Assembly: GCA_023387985.1 (NCBI GenBank)
Contig: JAEWHC010000009.1
Coordinates: forward strand, 620,001-684,000
Source of the DNA: Bacteroidota bacterium
GTDB lineage: Bacteria > Bacteroidota > Bacteroidia > Chitinophagales > Chitinophagaceae
Direction of reading: 5' to 3'
DNA: 64,000 bases
The position numbers and the translations under genes are program-made. Below are positions 45,080 to 53,886 of the stretch, piece after piece (position 1 is the first letter of the stretch; each line of letters starts with the position of its first letter). Below the pieces are notes generated by a model. It was given only the letters and a program-made list of their open reading frames with translations. It did no database searches and had not been told where the DNA came from.

Positions 45080-46288
45080 CTATCCCAAACTCGCAATCAG
45101 CAAATTCAAATCAGTGTATTTAAGGGCAAAGCGTTCGCTCAGATAAAAATTCGTACAGGCGCCTTTAAACATATACAGCCCGTGGCGGATGTTGAGGTTG
45201 TTCCAGACGTAGCTGTCGAGGCCGCCGGCATCGCTGATGCGCATAAGGAGTGGCATGATCACGTTGCTGATGGCATGGCTTGCGGTGCGGCTGTAACCGC
45301 TGGGGATATTGGGCACGCAATAATGGAGCACGCCGTGCTTTACAATGATGGGATCTTCGAGGGTGGTCATTTCGGAGGTTTCGAAGCAGCCGCCGCGGTC
45401 GATGCTCACGTCGATCACCACAGCACCGGGGCGCATGTTTTTTACCATTTCCTCAGTCACGATCATCGGCGTGCGGCCGCTTTCGGAGGTAACGGCGCCA
45501 ATGGCCACTTCGCAGGTCTTGAGTTGCTTGCCCAGGATATTGGGTTCCATTACCGAGGTCCAGATACGGTGGCCTAGCGTATCCTGAAGGCGTTTCAGAC
45601 GGTAAACGTTATTGTCGAATACTTTGATTGAAGAACCCATGGCGAGGGCGGTACGTGCCGCGAATTCGCCTACCACACCGGCGCCGAGAATAACAACCTT
45701 AGTGGGCGGAATTCCACTGATGCCGCCGAGGAGGGTGCCTTTGCCTTTTCCGGTCTGGCTGAGATAGTGACCGGCGAGCAGGATGGATGCACTCCCCGCG
45801 ATCTCGCTCATGCTGCGCACGATGGGGTAGGTGCCGCTGTCATCTTTAAGGTTTTCGAAACTGATGCCGGTAATCTGTTTCTTCATCATGCCCTTCAGTG
45901 TGGAGGCTTTAATTACACTTTGGTGGATGGGGGAGATGATGATCTGGTTGAGTTTGAGCAAAGGAAGATCCTCTTCCACCACGGGGGCTGCCTTGATGAG
46001 GATATCGCAATCGAAGATTTCTTTGTGGTCCATTTTGATTTTGGCGCCCACTTCCGCATAATCCTGGTCGGAATAGCCGCTGCATTCGCCGGCCTTGGAT
46101 TCAACCCACACATCATGGCCATTGGCGATCAGTACGCCTACCGCATCGGGGATGAGCCCCACCCGCGTTTCCTGAAATGCTGTTTCTTTGGGAATGCCGA
46201 TAAACAATTCGCTTTTACGCACCTTTACATCGAGGGTTTCCTCCAGGGTTTCGTAGCTAAATGAGCCACTCACTACCGCTTTTGCCAT
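45080..46288 (-). CDS. ald: Alanine dehydrogenase
   Basis: 402 residues. IGIPKETAFQETRVGLIPDAVGVLIANGHDVWVE is the N-terminal domain of the alanine dehydrogenase/transhydrogenase family, ISFENLKDDSGTYPIVRSMSEIAG covers the substrate region, and VVILGAGVVGEFAARTALAMGSSIKVFD is the NAD-binding Rossmann motif (about residues 195-222). The family deaminates L-alanine to pyruvate and ammonia with NAD. The longer N-terminal extension (about 28 residues) before IGIPKE is common in this phylum. It lies downstream of tsaE on the same strand with a 227-bp gap that contains a low-complexity repeat. Confidence 0.93.
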   Translation of the reverse strand: MAKAVVSGSFSYETLEETLDVKVRKSELFIGIPKETAFQETRVGLIPDAVGVLIANGHDVWVESKAGECSGYSDQDYAEVGAKIKMDHKEIFDCDILIKAAPVVEEDLPLLKLNQIIISPIHQSVIKASTLKGMMKKQITGISFENLKDDSGTYPIVRSMSEIAGSASILLAGHYLSQTGKGKGTLLGGISGIPPTKVVILGAGVVGEFAARTALAMGSSIKVFDNNVYRLKRLQDTLGHRIWTSVMEPNILGKQLKTCEVAIGAVTSESGRTPMIVTEEMVKNMRPGAVVIDVSIDRGGCFETSEMTTLEDPIIVKHGVLHYCVPNIPSGYSRTASHAISNVIMPLLMRISDAGGLDSYVWNNLNIRHGLYMFKGACTNFYLSERFALKYTDLNLLIASLG

Positions 46289-46317
46289 ACGCTGTGTTTA
46301 TATAAAACCTGATTGCA

Positions 46318-46491
46318 ATGCGGAAATTAATTTGTTTTGGCGAATTTGTAAAAAAGAAGTTTTTATTTACCTGCGGATCAACCCGCATTCCCGGCTTAAA
46401 TCCCGATCCCTCGCCCCGTCTCAACCCTAAACCTAAATATAACCCTGATCCCAGACCTGAGCCTCAACCTGCAACCCGCAGCTCGCTCTAA
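46318..46491 (+). other. 57-codon ORF with X-Pro repeats, uncertain coding status
   Basis: An ATG at 46318 opens a frame of 57 codons ending with TAA at 46489. The second half reads as alternating residue-proline pairs (NPDPSP, NPKPKYNPDPRPEPQP). It lies divergent to ald, 29 bp from its start. Because the DNA itself is a degenerate short repeat, the proline pattern may be only a consequence of that, so coding is doubtful. Confidence 0.2.
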
Positions 46492-46514
46492 ACCTCGATC
46501 TTAACCTGCAACTT
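46399..46514. repeat. Degenerate C-rich short repeat (AACCCT/AACCTG-like units)
   Basis: About 115 bp made of imperfect units of roughly six bases such as AACCCT, AAACCT, GACCTG and CAACCTGC on the plus strand, with strong strand asymmetry (few G). It fills the gap between tsaE and ald. Similar intergenic AACCTG-like stretches are, to my recollection, scattered in genomes of this phylum; their role is unknown. Confidence 0.55.
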
Positions 46515-46515
46515 G

Positions 46516-46935
46516 TCATTCTAAATTGATCTTACGCTCATCTTCAGAAATAAAGCTGATTTTGAAAACTGCAGTTTCATCGTCATCCAGTAAACCTGGA
46601 AATTTCTCCGGCCATTCCACGATGCAATAGTGTCCGCTGTCCACCAGGCTATCTATGCCGGCGTTGAAGGCTTCTTCTTCATCTTTCAGCCGGTACCAGT
46701 CCATGTGGTAAATGCGGTTTCCGTCCGGCAGCGCGTATTCATTCACCAGGCTGTAGGTAGGACTTTGCACCATGTCGTTGCTGCCTAGCCGGTGCACGAT
46801 TTCTTTGGCGAGGGTGGTTTTGCCCATACCCATTTCGCCGTAAAGCGCGATGATCTTTTTATCGGCTGCCTGACGGATCAGCCAGCCGGCGGCTTCGGTA
46901 AGCTGGCTCAGCTTATATGTAAAAGCGGCGTTCAC
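46516..46935 (-). CDS. tsaE: tRNA threonylcarbamoyladenosine biosynthesis ATPase TsaE
   Basis: 139 residues. Walker A GEMGMGKTT at residues 33-41 preceded by IIALY, the conserved SPTYSLVNEY, a MDWYRLKDEEEAF segment and IVEWPEKF match TsaE. This ATPase works with TsaB and TsaD to make t6A37 in tRNAs that read ANN codons; it is essential in many bacteria. The start codon overlaps the stop of the ABC transporter gene by 4 bp, indicating translational coupling. Confidence 0.95.
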   Translation of the reverse strand: MNAAFTYKLSQLTEAAGWLIRQAADKKIIALYGEMGMGKTTLAKEIVHRLGSNDMVQSPTYSLVNEYALPDGNRIYHMDWYRLKDEEEAFNAGIDSLVDSGHYCIVEWPEKFPGLLDDDETAVFKISFISEDERKINLE

Positions 46936-48755
46936 GAATTCGAAATTACGATTGGCTGTTGTTGTTGTATTTCGAATTGCAGGGAATAAAGGCGGGCATA
47001 ACGGCCGTTTTTGGCCAGCAGGTCTGCATGGGTACCCATTTCGAGCAGGCGGCCGTTTTCCATTACCAAAATCCGGTCGGCTTTGCGAATGGTGCTGAGG
47101 CGGTGGGCGATTACTATGGAGGTCCGGTCCACGATCAGGCGGTCAATGGCCCGCTGAATGAGTTGTTCACTTTCCGAATCGATATTGCTTGTGGCTTCAT
47201 CGAGAATGAGGATGGCCGGGTTGTAAAGCAGGCAACGTGCAAAGCTCAGCAACTGTCGCTGCCCGGCGCTGAGCGTGGTTCCTCTTTCCTGCACGTGAAA
47301 TGCATAACCGCCGGGCAGACTCTGAATGAAATCATGAATGCCGGTGAGTTTGCAGACTTCTTCCACCTGCTGGGATTGGATACGGTTATTGCGCAGGGTA
47401 AGGTTATCATAAATACTTCCGGAAAACAGGAAGACATCCTGCAAGACCACCCCAATTTCTGAACGGAGATTTTCAAGGCTGTAGCTGCGGATATTGAGGC
47501 CGTCAATCAGTATGCGGCCCTGTTGAAATTCATAGAGCCGGTTGATGAGGCTGATGATGGATGTTTTACCGCTGCCGGTACTGCCCACAATGGCCAGCGT
47601 TTCGCCGGCATTTATTTTGAAAGACAGCTCCTGCAAAACCCATTGCTCATTCTTGTAGGCGAACCAGACATTGTCAAATTCCACTTCGCCTGCTTTGGGT
47701 GTTTCTGAGCCGTTGCCTGCCTCAAGCCTGAGGCCATGGTCGGGGTTGTCAATCACTTTAAAAACCCTTTCGCTGGCTACCATACCCATTTGAATGACAT
47801 TGAATTTATCGGCGATCATACGCAGCGGGCGAAAGATTTGGTTGAGAAAGAGGATAAATGCCACCATGATGCCGGCGTCCATTCGTTGTGCCGCTACCCA
47901 CCATACGAGCAGGCCGAGCCCGAGGGCGAGCACCACTTCCACTATGGGAAAGAAAATGCTGTAGGCAAAAATGGCGTCGATATTGGCGTTGCGGTGTTCT
48001 TTGTTGATCTTCCTGAATTTGCCGAACTCCCGGTTTCCGGCATTAAAGGCCTGTACCAATTGAATGCCACTCAGATGTTCCTGCACAAAGGCGTTGAGTT
48101 TGGCTACGGCATTGCGCACCTGGATAAAACTCCGGTTTATGCTTTCTTTGAAATAATATGTGGCCACCAGCATAAACGGAAAAGGCAGCAGACAGATGAG
48201 GGTCAGGCGCCAGTCCATCCACAGCATGGTGGAAATGATGACCACAATGGTAAGCAGGTCGGCGATAATGTTGATGAGGCCATCTGAAAAAACATCATTG
48301 ATGCTTTCAATATCGTTTACAGTTCTTGTGGTGAGTGTCCCAATGGGGGTGTTGTCAAATTGGCGAAGGTTCAGGTTCATGATCTTGCGAAAAGTCTCAA
48401 TCCGCAGGTCGTGTACAATGTGCTGGCCAAGCCATGCGGTTGAATAGCTGAACACAAAACGGACGAGCGATTCCACAATGAGAATAAGGATCTGAACGAC
48501 GGTAACCAGCACCACCAGCCTCACCATATTGTCGCCGGACCAAAGCACCATCAGGTCATTGAAAAATCCAGGGATATTTCCTGAATGGCCTTTCAATCCT
48601 TTGTCCATGGTATACTGAATCAGGATCCCTCTTACCGGTGAAAGGATGCCCATGACAATGGCAAGCACCACCGCCAGGATGAACCATTTGCGGTACGGTT
48701 TAGCATAGCTGAAAACCCGGAAGAAAAGTTTAAAATCGAGAAGGGGTTTTGCCAT
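46932..48755 (-). CDS. ABC-type exporter, fused membrane and ATPase domains (MsbA-like)
   Basis: 607 residues. Six transmembrane segments in the N-terminal half (about residues 20-330) and an ATPase domain with Walker A GSTGSGKTS (Lys397), Q-loop VVLQDVFLFSGSIYDNL, signature LSAGQRQLLSFARCL, Walker B AILILDEATSNID and H-loop IAHRLSTIRKADRI. This is a homodimeric type IV exporter half; lipid A precursor, lipid or drug export are options but sequence alone does not decide. It begins 14 bp after the caspase-like gene and overlaps tsaE. Confidence 0.93.
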   Translation of the reverse strand: MAKPLLDFKLFFRVFSYAKPYRKWFILAVVLAIVMGILSPVRGILIQYTMDKGLKGHSGNIPGFFNDLMVLWSGDNMVRLVVLVTVVQILILIVESLVRFVFSYSTAWLGQHIVHDLRIETFRKIMNLNLRQFDNTPIGTLTTRTVNDIESINDVFSDGLINIIADLLTIVVIISTMLWMDWRLTLICLLPFPFMLVATYYFKESINRSFIQVRNAVAKLNAFVQEHLSGIQLVQAFNAGNREFGKFRKINKEHRNANIDAIFAYSIFFPIVEVVLALGLGLLVWWVAAQRMDAGIMVAFILFLNQIFRPLRMIADKFNVIQMGMVASERVFKVIDNPDHGLRLEAGNGSETPKAGEVEFDNVWFAYKNEQWVLQELSFKINAGETLAIVGSTGSGKTSIISLINRLYEFQQGRILIDGLNIRSYSLENLRSEIGVVLQDVFLFSGSIYDNLTLRNNRIQSQQVEEVCKLTGIHDFIQSLPGGYAFHVQERGTTLSAGQRQLLSFARCLLYNPAILILDEATSNIDSESEQLIQRAIDRLIVDRTSIVIAHRLSTIRKADRILVMENGRLLEMGTHADLLAKNGRYARLYSLQFEIQQQQPIVISNS

Positions 48756-48769
48756 AAAATTCGGACCTG

Positions 48770-50989
48770 TTAAGGCATGGATCCCACAAACTCGGGTTCG
48801 GTGGCCATAGCCGTTTTGTACGCTTTAATCATGAGGGCGCCAAGGTTCTGATGCGGGAAAACATAATCTTCATAATCTCTCTGCATGGCAGCGCGAAGGC
48901 GGTTGCTTACGTCCTGCATCATGCCCGGCCAGGAAATGTCTTTGCCCATTTTGAGCTGGTCGTTGAGGTAGGTAAACAGCTGCACATTGATCTCGCCGTA
49001 GCCAACCTGCTTGCTGCCGATGATGTAGGCATCAGGAGAAGTTTGCAAAATGTCGTTCAGGCTGTGGTATGCGCCGCAACTTCCCAGGATCACTACTTTA
49101 CTGGGCAGCATTTTCTTGATGGTGTAAGGCAGGAAATAACTGTGCCCGCGGTGAACCGTAATGGATGGCGCAAAGCCATTTTCCGTCATATGGGCAATCA
49201 GTGCTTCCTGTGCTTTTTCATCCTGGTCGTCGTCTTCCGTAAGGGCCCTGTTGGCAAAAAGGATTACCGGAACCGGTGTTTTTACACTCGTGAATTTCAC
49301 CCATTGCGGAGTAGATTCAACCGACCATTTGCTGCGGTCGCCATATAAGCGGAGCAAGTGATTGAATGTACCGCGGCCACCGGCATCGCCATAAAAAAAC
49401 ATTTGCATGATGATGCGTCCCTTTTCATCCTGCAGGTTTTTATTGCTCACCGAATAAACGGGTGGGATGCCAAGTGAATCGGATATGTTGAAGTCATTTT
49501 CTGTGCCGGCAAGCTGGTGGTCGTTGCTTTCCATAATCATCCGTTCAAGCTGGTAGATCACTTTGCCTTTTTTGTTGTTGGCCAAAATGGCCTGCTTTTC
49601 ATTCTCTTTAATGCGGTCGAGCATCAGTTTGCGGTAGGCTGTGTCTTTAATGCTCGCATAGGCATTGGCCACATCCACGGCGTCCTCAATGTCTTCCATG
49701 TTTTCCCCGCCGTCAAGGTCGTTCACAAAATTGGTCATGATGGTGGTGGCTTCCTGTTTGTCCATCTGGCCGAGAAAACGGTCCAGGTTATTGAAAGCCG
49801 CAGCCATGGTGATGAACTTTTTGAACTTATCGTAATTCACCAGGCGGAAGAGGGAATCGGAAGTAGAATTGGGCATCAGGCTGAAAATGCGGTTGAATAC
49901 ATACATGTAACTGCTCGTATATATTTCAATTTCATTCATTACGGCCAGGTAATAGAGTTCTTCCGGTCTCAGGTTTTGAATTTTCGCGAAGCGTACAGGG
50001 GCTCCATAATCATGCAGCCCATTGATCACATTCACATAGGTTTCCAGGGATTTGCGATGAAGCATATCGTTGAGGCCTTTGCGCACAACCGGCGTATCGC
50101 CATTGCGCATTCTTCCGGCATATTCCACCTGGGTTTCCACAAGCAGTCGGTAATATTTGTGTTCATCTTTGGTGGCTTCAATCACTTGTTCACGGGTCAG
50201 TTGTTCCCGGCTGAGCTTGTCAAGGAATGGCAGCAATAGCTGACCGTTACGATCGTGGCCAAGGCTCACGATCCATTTCACCAGCGGGTCGGGATGGGCC
50301 ACGATCTTTTGTCCCAGGGGGGTACTCCGGGCCTGCGAATAACTGATGAGGTCTTCCGGTCTTTTGCGGGCAAGAACACCTATCAGGCTGTCGGTAAATT
50401 TGTAATTGGGATTGCGGGAAAGATAGGGCAGCACTTTTGCAGGATCTTCCACCGACATTTTCAGAATGAGCAGTTCTTTCAGCGCCAGGGCATCAGGCGC
50501 ATATTGAAAAGCGAAATTTTCCACTATATAAGCGCTTTCTTTCAGGCTCAGTGGCGCGATAACGGGAGCCAAAGGCTGGTTTTCAGAGAAGCGGTCGGAG
50601 GCATCAAAAAAAGCGGTAAGCAATACAGGCAGTTCATTCCAGCCAATGCGTTTCTGGTAAATCTCCTTGCGAAACTGATCAAGCAATTCCGTCATGCCGC
50701 GTATCAACATGAGCTTCTGCTGATGGTTCATTTTTTCATGCGTATCAGTGATCTGCTGAAAATGGTCAATCTTTGTGGTCAGCAAATAGGTGAGTTGATC
50801 GTTGACTTCCGCCTGCGGCAGGACTTCCAGTTTTTTATCTTTATTGCCATCGGCTCCCAGAATCGCGATTTGCGCTTCGTCAAGCCTGTCGTGAAAAAGA
50901 GCCCGTGAAATATCGGGCTTGAAGGGGTTGAACTGGCCAAAAAGGGCATAGCTGAAAAAGAGAATGAATATGGTAAAAGTTAACTTCAT
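48770..50989 (-). CDS. Secreted protein with C-terminal caspase-fold (clan CD) peptidase-like domain
   Basis: 739 residues with a type I signal peptide (ILFFSYALFGQ). The first ~540 residues are mostly helical with no family I recognise. In the C-terminal part a strand SITVHRGHSY (His613 and His616), a helix and the strand KVVILGSCGAYHS (Cys638) form a beta-alpha-beta unit with His and Cys at strand ends, as in the catalytic dyad of caspases, CHAT and gingipain peptidases; the 22-25 residue separation is short but possible. The ADGNKDKK and VILFAN segments are compatible with the fold. It is first in an operon with an ABC exporter and tsaE. Peptidase activity is inferred, not shown. Confidence 0.6.
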   Translation of the reverse strand: MKLTFTIFILFFSYALFGQFNPFKPDISRALFHDRLDEAQIAILGADGNKDKKLEVLPQAEVNDQLTYLLTTKIDHFQQITDTHEKMNHQQKLMLIRGMTELLDQFRKEIYQKRIGWNELPVLLTAFFDASDRFSENQPLAPVIAPLSLKESAYIVENFAFQYAPDALALKELLILKMSVEDPAKVLPYLSRNPNYKFTDSLIGVLARKRPEDLISYSQARSTPLGQKIVAHPDPLVKWIVSLGHDRNGQLLLPFLDKLSREQLTREQVIEATKDEHKYYRLLVETQVEYAGRMRNGDTPVVRKGLNDMLHRKSLETYVNVINGLHDYGAPVRFAKIQNLRPEELYYLAVMNEIEIYTSSYMYVFNRIFSLMPNSTSDSLFRLVNYDKFKKFITMAAAFNNLDRFLGQMDKQEATTIMTNFVNDLDGGENMEDIEDAVDVANAYASIKDTAYRKLMLDRIKENEKQAILANNKKGKVIYQLERMIMESNDHQLAGTENDFNISDSLGIPPVYSVSNKNLQDEKGRIIMQMFFYGDAGGRGTFNHLLRLYGDRSKWSVESTPQWVKFTSVKTPVPVILFANRALTEDDDQDEKAQEALIAHMTENGFAPSITVHRGHSYFLPYTIKKMLPSKVVILGSCGAYHSLNDILQTSPDAYIIGSKQVGYGEINVQLFTYLNDQLKMGKDISWPGMMQDVSNRLRAAMQRDYEDYVFPHQNLGALMIKAYKTAMATEPEFVGSMP

Positions 50990-51115
50990 GGTGCTGACGG
51001 AAACTGAACGAAAAATTTGTGGCTAAGGTAACCAACGGGGAGTTAACAATTTGATAAACGGCTGTTTTCAGTCAATTGAAACGACAAGGTTATTTTTGCG
51101 TAAATAAATTGTTAA

Positions 51116-51805
51116 ATGGAACAAAAGGGCACCATTGTTTTTGCAGATGATGAGGAGGATATCCGGGAGATTGTCCAATTCAATTTGGCAAAGGAAGGTT
51201 ACACGGTATATACCGCTTCCGATGGTGTGGAAGCCATCCAGCTTTCTGAACTTCATCAACCGGATATGGTTTTGCTCGACATCATGATGCCGCATAAAAA
51301 TGGCCTTGAAGTTTGCCAATACCTGCGGCTGCAGCCCCAGTTTGAAGACACCATCGTCGTCATGTTTACTGCATTGGGAGATGATGGTACCCAGGTGAAG
51401 GGACTCGATTCGGGGGCGGACGATTATATTGAAAAAAGCGTAAGCAATAAAGTGTTGGTTAGCCGGGTAAATGCCTTGTTTCGCCGCCTGCAGAAGGACA
51501 GCACACCACGGGTGTTGCATTATGGCAACATGATTATTGACCCGGTGCGTTTTGTTGTTGTGGTAAATGATAAAGAAGTCATCCTTGCCAAAAAAGAATT
51601 TGAACTGCTCTACCTGCTTGCCTCAAGGCCCGGCCGCGTTTTTCTGCGCAATGAGATCCTGCAAAAAGTATGGGGCACCGATGTGGTGGTAGGCGACCGC
51701 ACCATTGATGTGCACATCCGCAAGATCAGGCAGAAACTGATCCAGGATTGTATCAGCACGGTAAAAGGCGTGGGGTATAAGTTTGAAATGGCCGAAACGG
51801 AATAA
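51116..51805 (+). CDS. OmpR/PhoB-family response regulator
   Basis: 229 residues. Receiver domain with the acidic pocket FADDEED (11-12), phosphoacceptor Asp55 in VLLDIMMPHKNG, a conserved Thr in VVMFTALGDD and a Lys at KSVSNK; then a winged-helix DNA-binding domain (about 132-229) with KEFELLYLLASRPGRVFLRNEILQKVWG and DVHIRKIRQKL. A sensor kinase follows 33 bp downstream. An exact TAnnTTTG box (TATTTTTG, 51091-51098) lies 17 bp before the start. The neighbouring phosphate genes suggest a PhoB-like role, but this is inference. Confidence 0.95.
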   Translation: MEQKGTIVFADDEEDIREIVQFNLAKEGYTVYTASDGVEAIQLSELHQPDMVLLDIMMPHKNGLEVCQYLRLQPQFEDTIVVMFTALGDDGTQVKGLDSGADDYIEKSVSNKVLVSRVNALFRRLQKDSTPRVLHYGNMIIDPVRFVVVVNDKEVILAKKEFELLYLLASRPGRVFLRNEILQKVWGTDVVVGDRTIDVHIRKIRQKLIQDCISTVKGVGYKFEMAETE

Positions 51806-51838
51806 GCGGTTATTTTTGCTTACTTCTGAATTCGAACC

Positions 51839-52891
51839 ATGCTGAAATCCAAAAACATGTCACCGAAGGAACTGGCTTTCCTTACGGCCATAATATTGGC
51901 ACTGCCCGTGACCGTTGGCGCAGCCATTTTGCGCAATGAATGGCCATTGGTGGCGCTAAGTTTTGTATTCTTTGTTTTGCTCGCCTATTTTGTGATGCTG
52001 GCCATGCTGCAAAACTTTATTTACCGCAGGATCAAAACCATTTACAAATTCATTTACCAGACCAAGGCTACCAAAAAAGAAGAGATGTACCACAACTATC
52101 TGTTGCCTCAAAAAAGCATTGATGAAGTGAAAGAAGATGTAGAAGTTTGGGCCAAGCAAAGAGAGGTGGAAATTGAAAGCCTGCGTAAAACAGAAAAATT
52201 CAGGAAGGAATTTTTGCAGAATCTTTCCCATGAATTGAAGACGCCCATTTTCGCGGTGCAGAGCTATATCGACACTTTACTTGATGGCGCTATCGACAGC
52301 CCGGATATGGCGAAGAAATTTTTATCGAAAGCTGCAAACAACGCGGCCCGGCTTTCCGCCCTGGCCAAAGACCTTGATGAGATCAGCAAACTGGAAAGTG
52401 GGGTGATTCCTTTGCACCGCGAGACATTTTTCATTCACAACCTCATCCGCGAAGTTTACGAAAGCCTGGCCTACAGTGCAAGGAAAAGCAATATTCAAAC
52501 GATTTTCAAAAAAGGTACTGAGCATCCTTACATGGTATTTGCCGACCGCGAAAAGATACGGCAGGTGCTCACCAACCTGGTGGACAATGCCATTAAGTAC
52601 AGCCATCCGGAAGATATGATCATTGCAAGTGTTTACCTTACCGATGGCGAACGTGTGCTCGTTGAAATCACCGACCAGGGACAGGGCATTGCCGAAGAAC
52701 ACCTGCCCAGGGTTTTCGAGCGGTTTTACCGTACTGATCTTGCACGAAGCCGCAGGGTGGGCGGCAGCGGCCTCGGATTGTCGATCTGCAAACACATTGT
52801 TGAAGCCCACAATGAAACAATTCACATTCGCAGCAAAATTGGCGTGGGTACCACTGTAGGCTTTACGCTTCCACTGGCTAAACCCGATTAA
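51839..52891 (+). CDS. Sensor histidine kinase (PhoR-like)
   Basis: 350 residues. Two hydrophobic segments (about 13-31 and 36-58), a short linker helix, HisKA domain with FLQNLSHELKTPIFAVQSY (phosphorylated His131) and an HATPase domain with N-box LTNLVDNAIKYS, G1 DQGQGI, F-box FERFYRTD and G2 GGSGLGLSICK. There is no periplasmic loop of any size, so it probably senses a membrane or protein partner rather than a ligand outside, like PhoR. It is cotranscribed with the response regulator. The stop codon overlaps the end of the convergent PAP2 gene by 4 bp. Confidence 0.95.
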   Translation: MLKSKNMSPKELAFLTAIILALPVTVGAAILRNEWPLVALSFVFFVLLAYFVMLAMLQNFIYRRIKTIYKFIYQTKATKKEEMYHNYLLPQKSIDEVKEDVEVWAKQREVEIESLRKTEKFRKEFLQNLSHELKTPIFAVQSYIDTLLDGAIDSPDMAKKFLSKAANNAARLSALAKDLDEISKLESGVIPLHRETFFIHNLIREVYESLAYSARKSNIQTIFKKGTEHPYMVFADREKIRQVLTNLVDNAIKYSHPEDMIIASVYLTDGERVLVEITDQGQGIAEEHLPRVFERFYRTDLARSRRVGGSGLGLSICKHIVEAHNETIHIRSKIGVGTTVGFTLPLAKPD

Positions 52892-53538
52892 TTTACAGTC
52901 AACCGGTTCAGCCGCTTCCACTGATTGAGCCATGGGCAAACAGCAAGGCCCGAGAGGATGCCTAAGAGCGCCCCCCAGTAAACATCCATTGGGAAATGTT
53001 GCCCGAGATAGATGCGGGAATAACCGATGATCCATGCAAGCACAAAAGCCTGCCACCATTGCTTTCGCCACCATGGCGAAATGAGAATGAGGCTGATGGC
53101 CAGGGCAAATGCCGTGGCAGAATGTCCGGAAGGGAAACTCGTAAAACTCATATAAAGCTGCACGCCATCGACCGCTTCGATTTGCTGATGATAGATCTCG
53201 AAAAATCTTGCCGGCCGGGGCATGTGCATTGTTTTTTTGAAGGATTGCGCCACAATGCCGCTCAACAAATAACTGCCGAATATTTGCGCAGCGGCTTTCC
53301 ATTTTTTGCGGAATAAAAAAAACAGTGCGAGGGCAACAGCGGTAATGCCATCGCCTAGCCAGGTGATGTATTTGAAAATGAAATTTTTAACAGGATTCAA
53401 TTCACCGCGCAACAATATGAAACTGTCGCCTTTTGAAAAAAACCAGAGAAATGCGCCGAGCAAAACAAAGATTACCAGCGAAGCGATAAGAAACCCTTTT
53501 GGGATTTTGCAGCTGAGGAAGTCCGCGGTGGTTTTCAT
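52888..53538 (-). CDS. PAP2-family membrane phosphatase
   Basis: 216 residues with five or six hydrophobic segments. The three phosphatase motifs are present: KKTMHMPRP (C1, about residues 105-113), SFPSGHSATAF (C2, about 134-144, catalytic His) and SRIYLGQHFPMDVYWG (C3, about 182-197, His and Asp). Such enzymes dephosphorylate lipid phosphates such as undecaprenyl pyrophosphate or phosphatidic acid, at the periplasmic side. It overlaps the end of the histidine kinase gene tail to tail. Confidence 0.92.
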   Translation of the reverse strand: MKTTADFLSCKIPKGFLIASLVIFVLLGAFLWFFSKGDSFILLRGELNPVKNFIFKYITWLGDGITAVALALFFLFRKKWKAAAQIFGSYLLSGIVAQSFKKTMHMPRPARFFEIYHQQIEAVDGVQLYMSFTSFPSGHSATAFALAISLILISPWWRKQWWQAFVLAWIIGYSRIYLGQHFPMDVYWGALLGILSGLAVCPWLNQWKRLNRLTVN

Positions 53539-53886
53539 TGGCGCAAAAGTATTGAAGATTTTTCATTACAGCCGGCAACGGTGTACAACCGGTATGCAGT
53601 TGGCGGTTAATGGGTTGAAAAAGGAAAATTGCAGCATCGGCTCAACCTGCTCCATCTTTCGCCGGATGACTATTGTTCATGAAAATGAACCGCCCCGGTA
53701 AAAACCGGGCGGGCTTGCATTCTACTTTAACTGAATATGCATTGCTGCTTCTATGTGATTGCATGCGGATGTAAACGGCACGGTCGAACGCCGGTCACCG
53801 GTCAATAAGCAAAGATGTCTGTAATATATTACCGTTATGTAAAGCCCGGTTAAGCCAGGGTTATGCTTCTATTAATTTGGTGTTAC
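53539..53886. other. 348-bp intergenic region with two adjacent hairpins
   Basis: No ORF with coding features was seen. GTTCAT-GAAA-ATGAAC (53675-53690) is a perfect 6-bp stem with a tetraloop, followed directly by a GC-rich stem CGCCCCGGT/ACCGGGCGGG with loop AAAA (53691-53714). The region must contain the PAP2 promoter and the 3' end of the porin transcript on the minus strand. A small RNA cannot be excluded. Confidence 0.4.

Noticed and set aside
52322..53302. 326-codon minus-strand open frame across the histidine kinase and PAP2 genes
   Set aside because: It overlaps two well-recognised genes in other frames and shows no motif.
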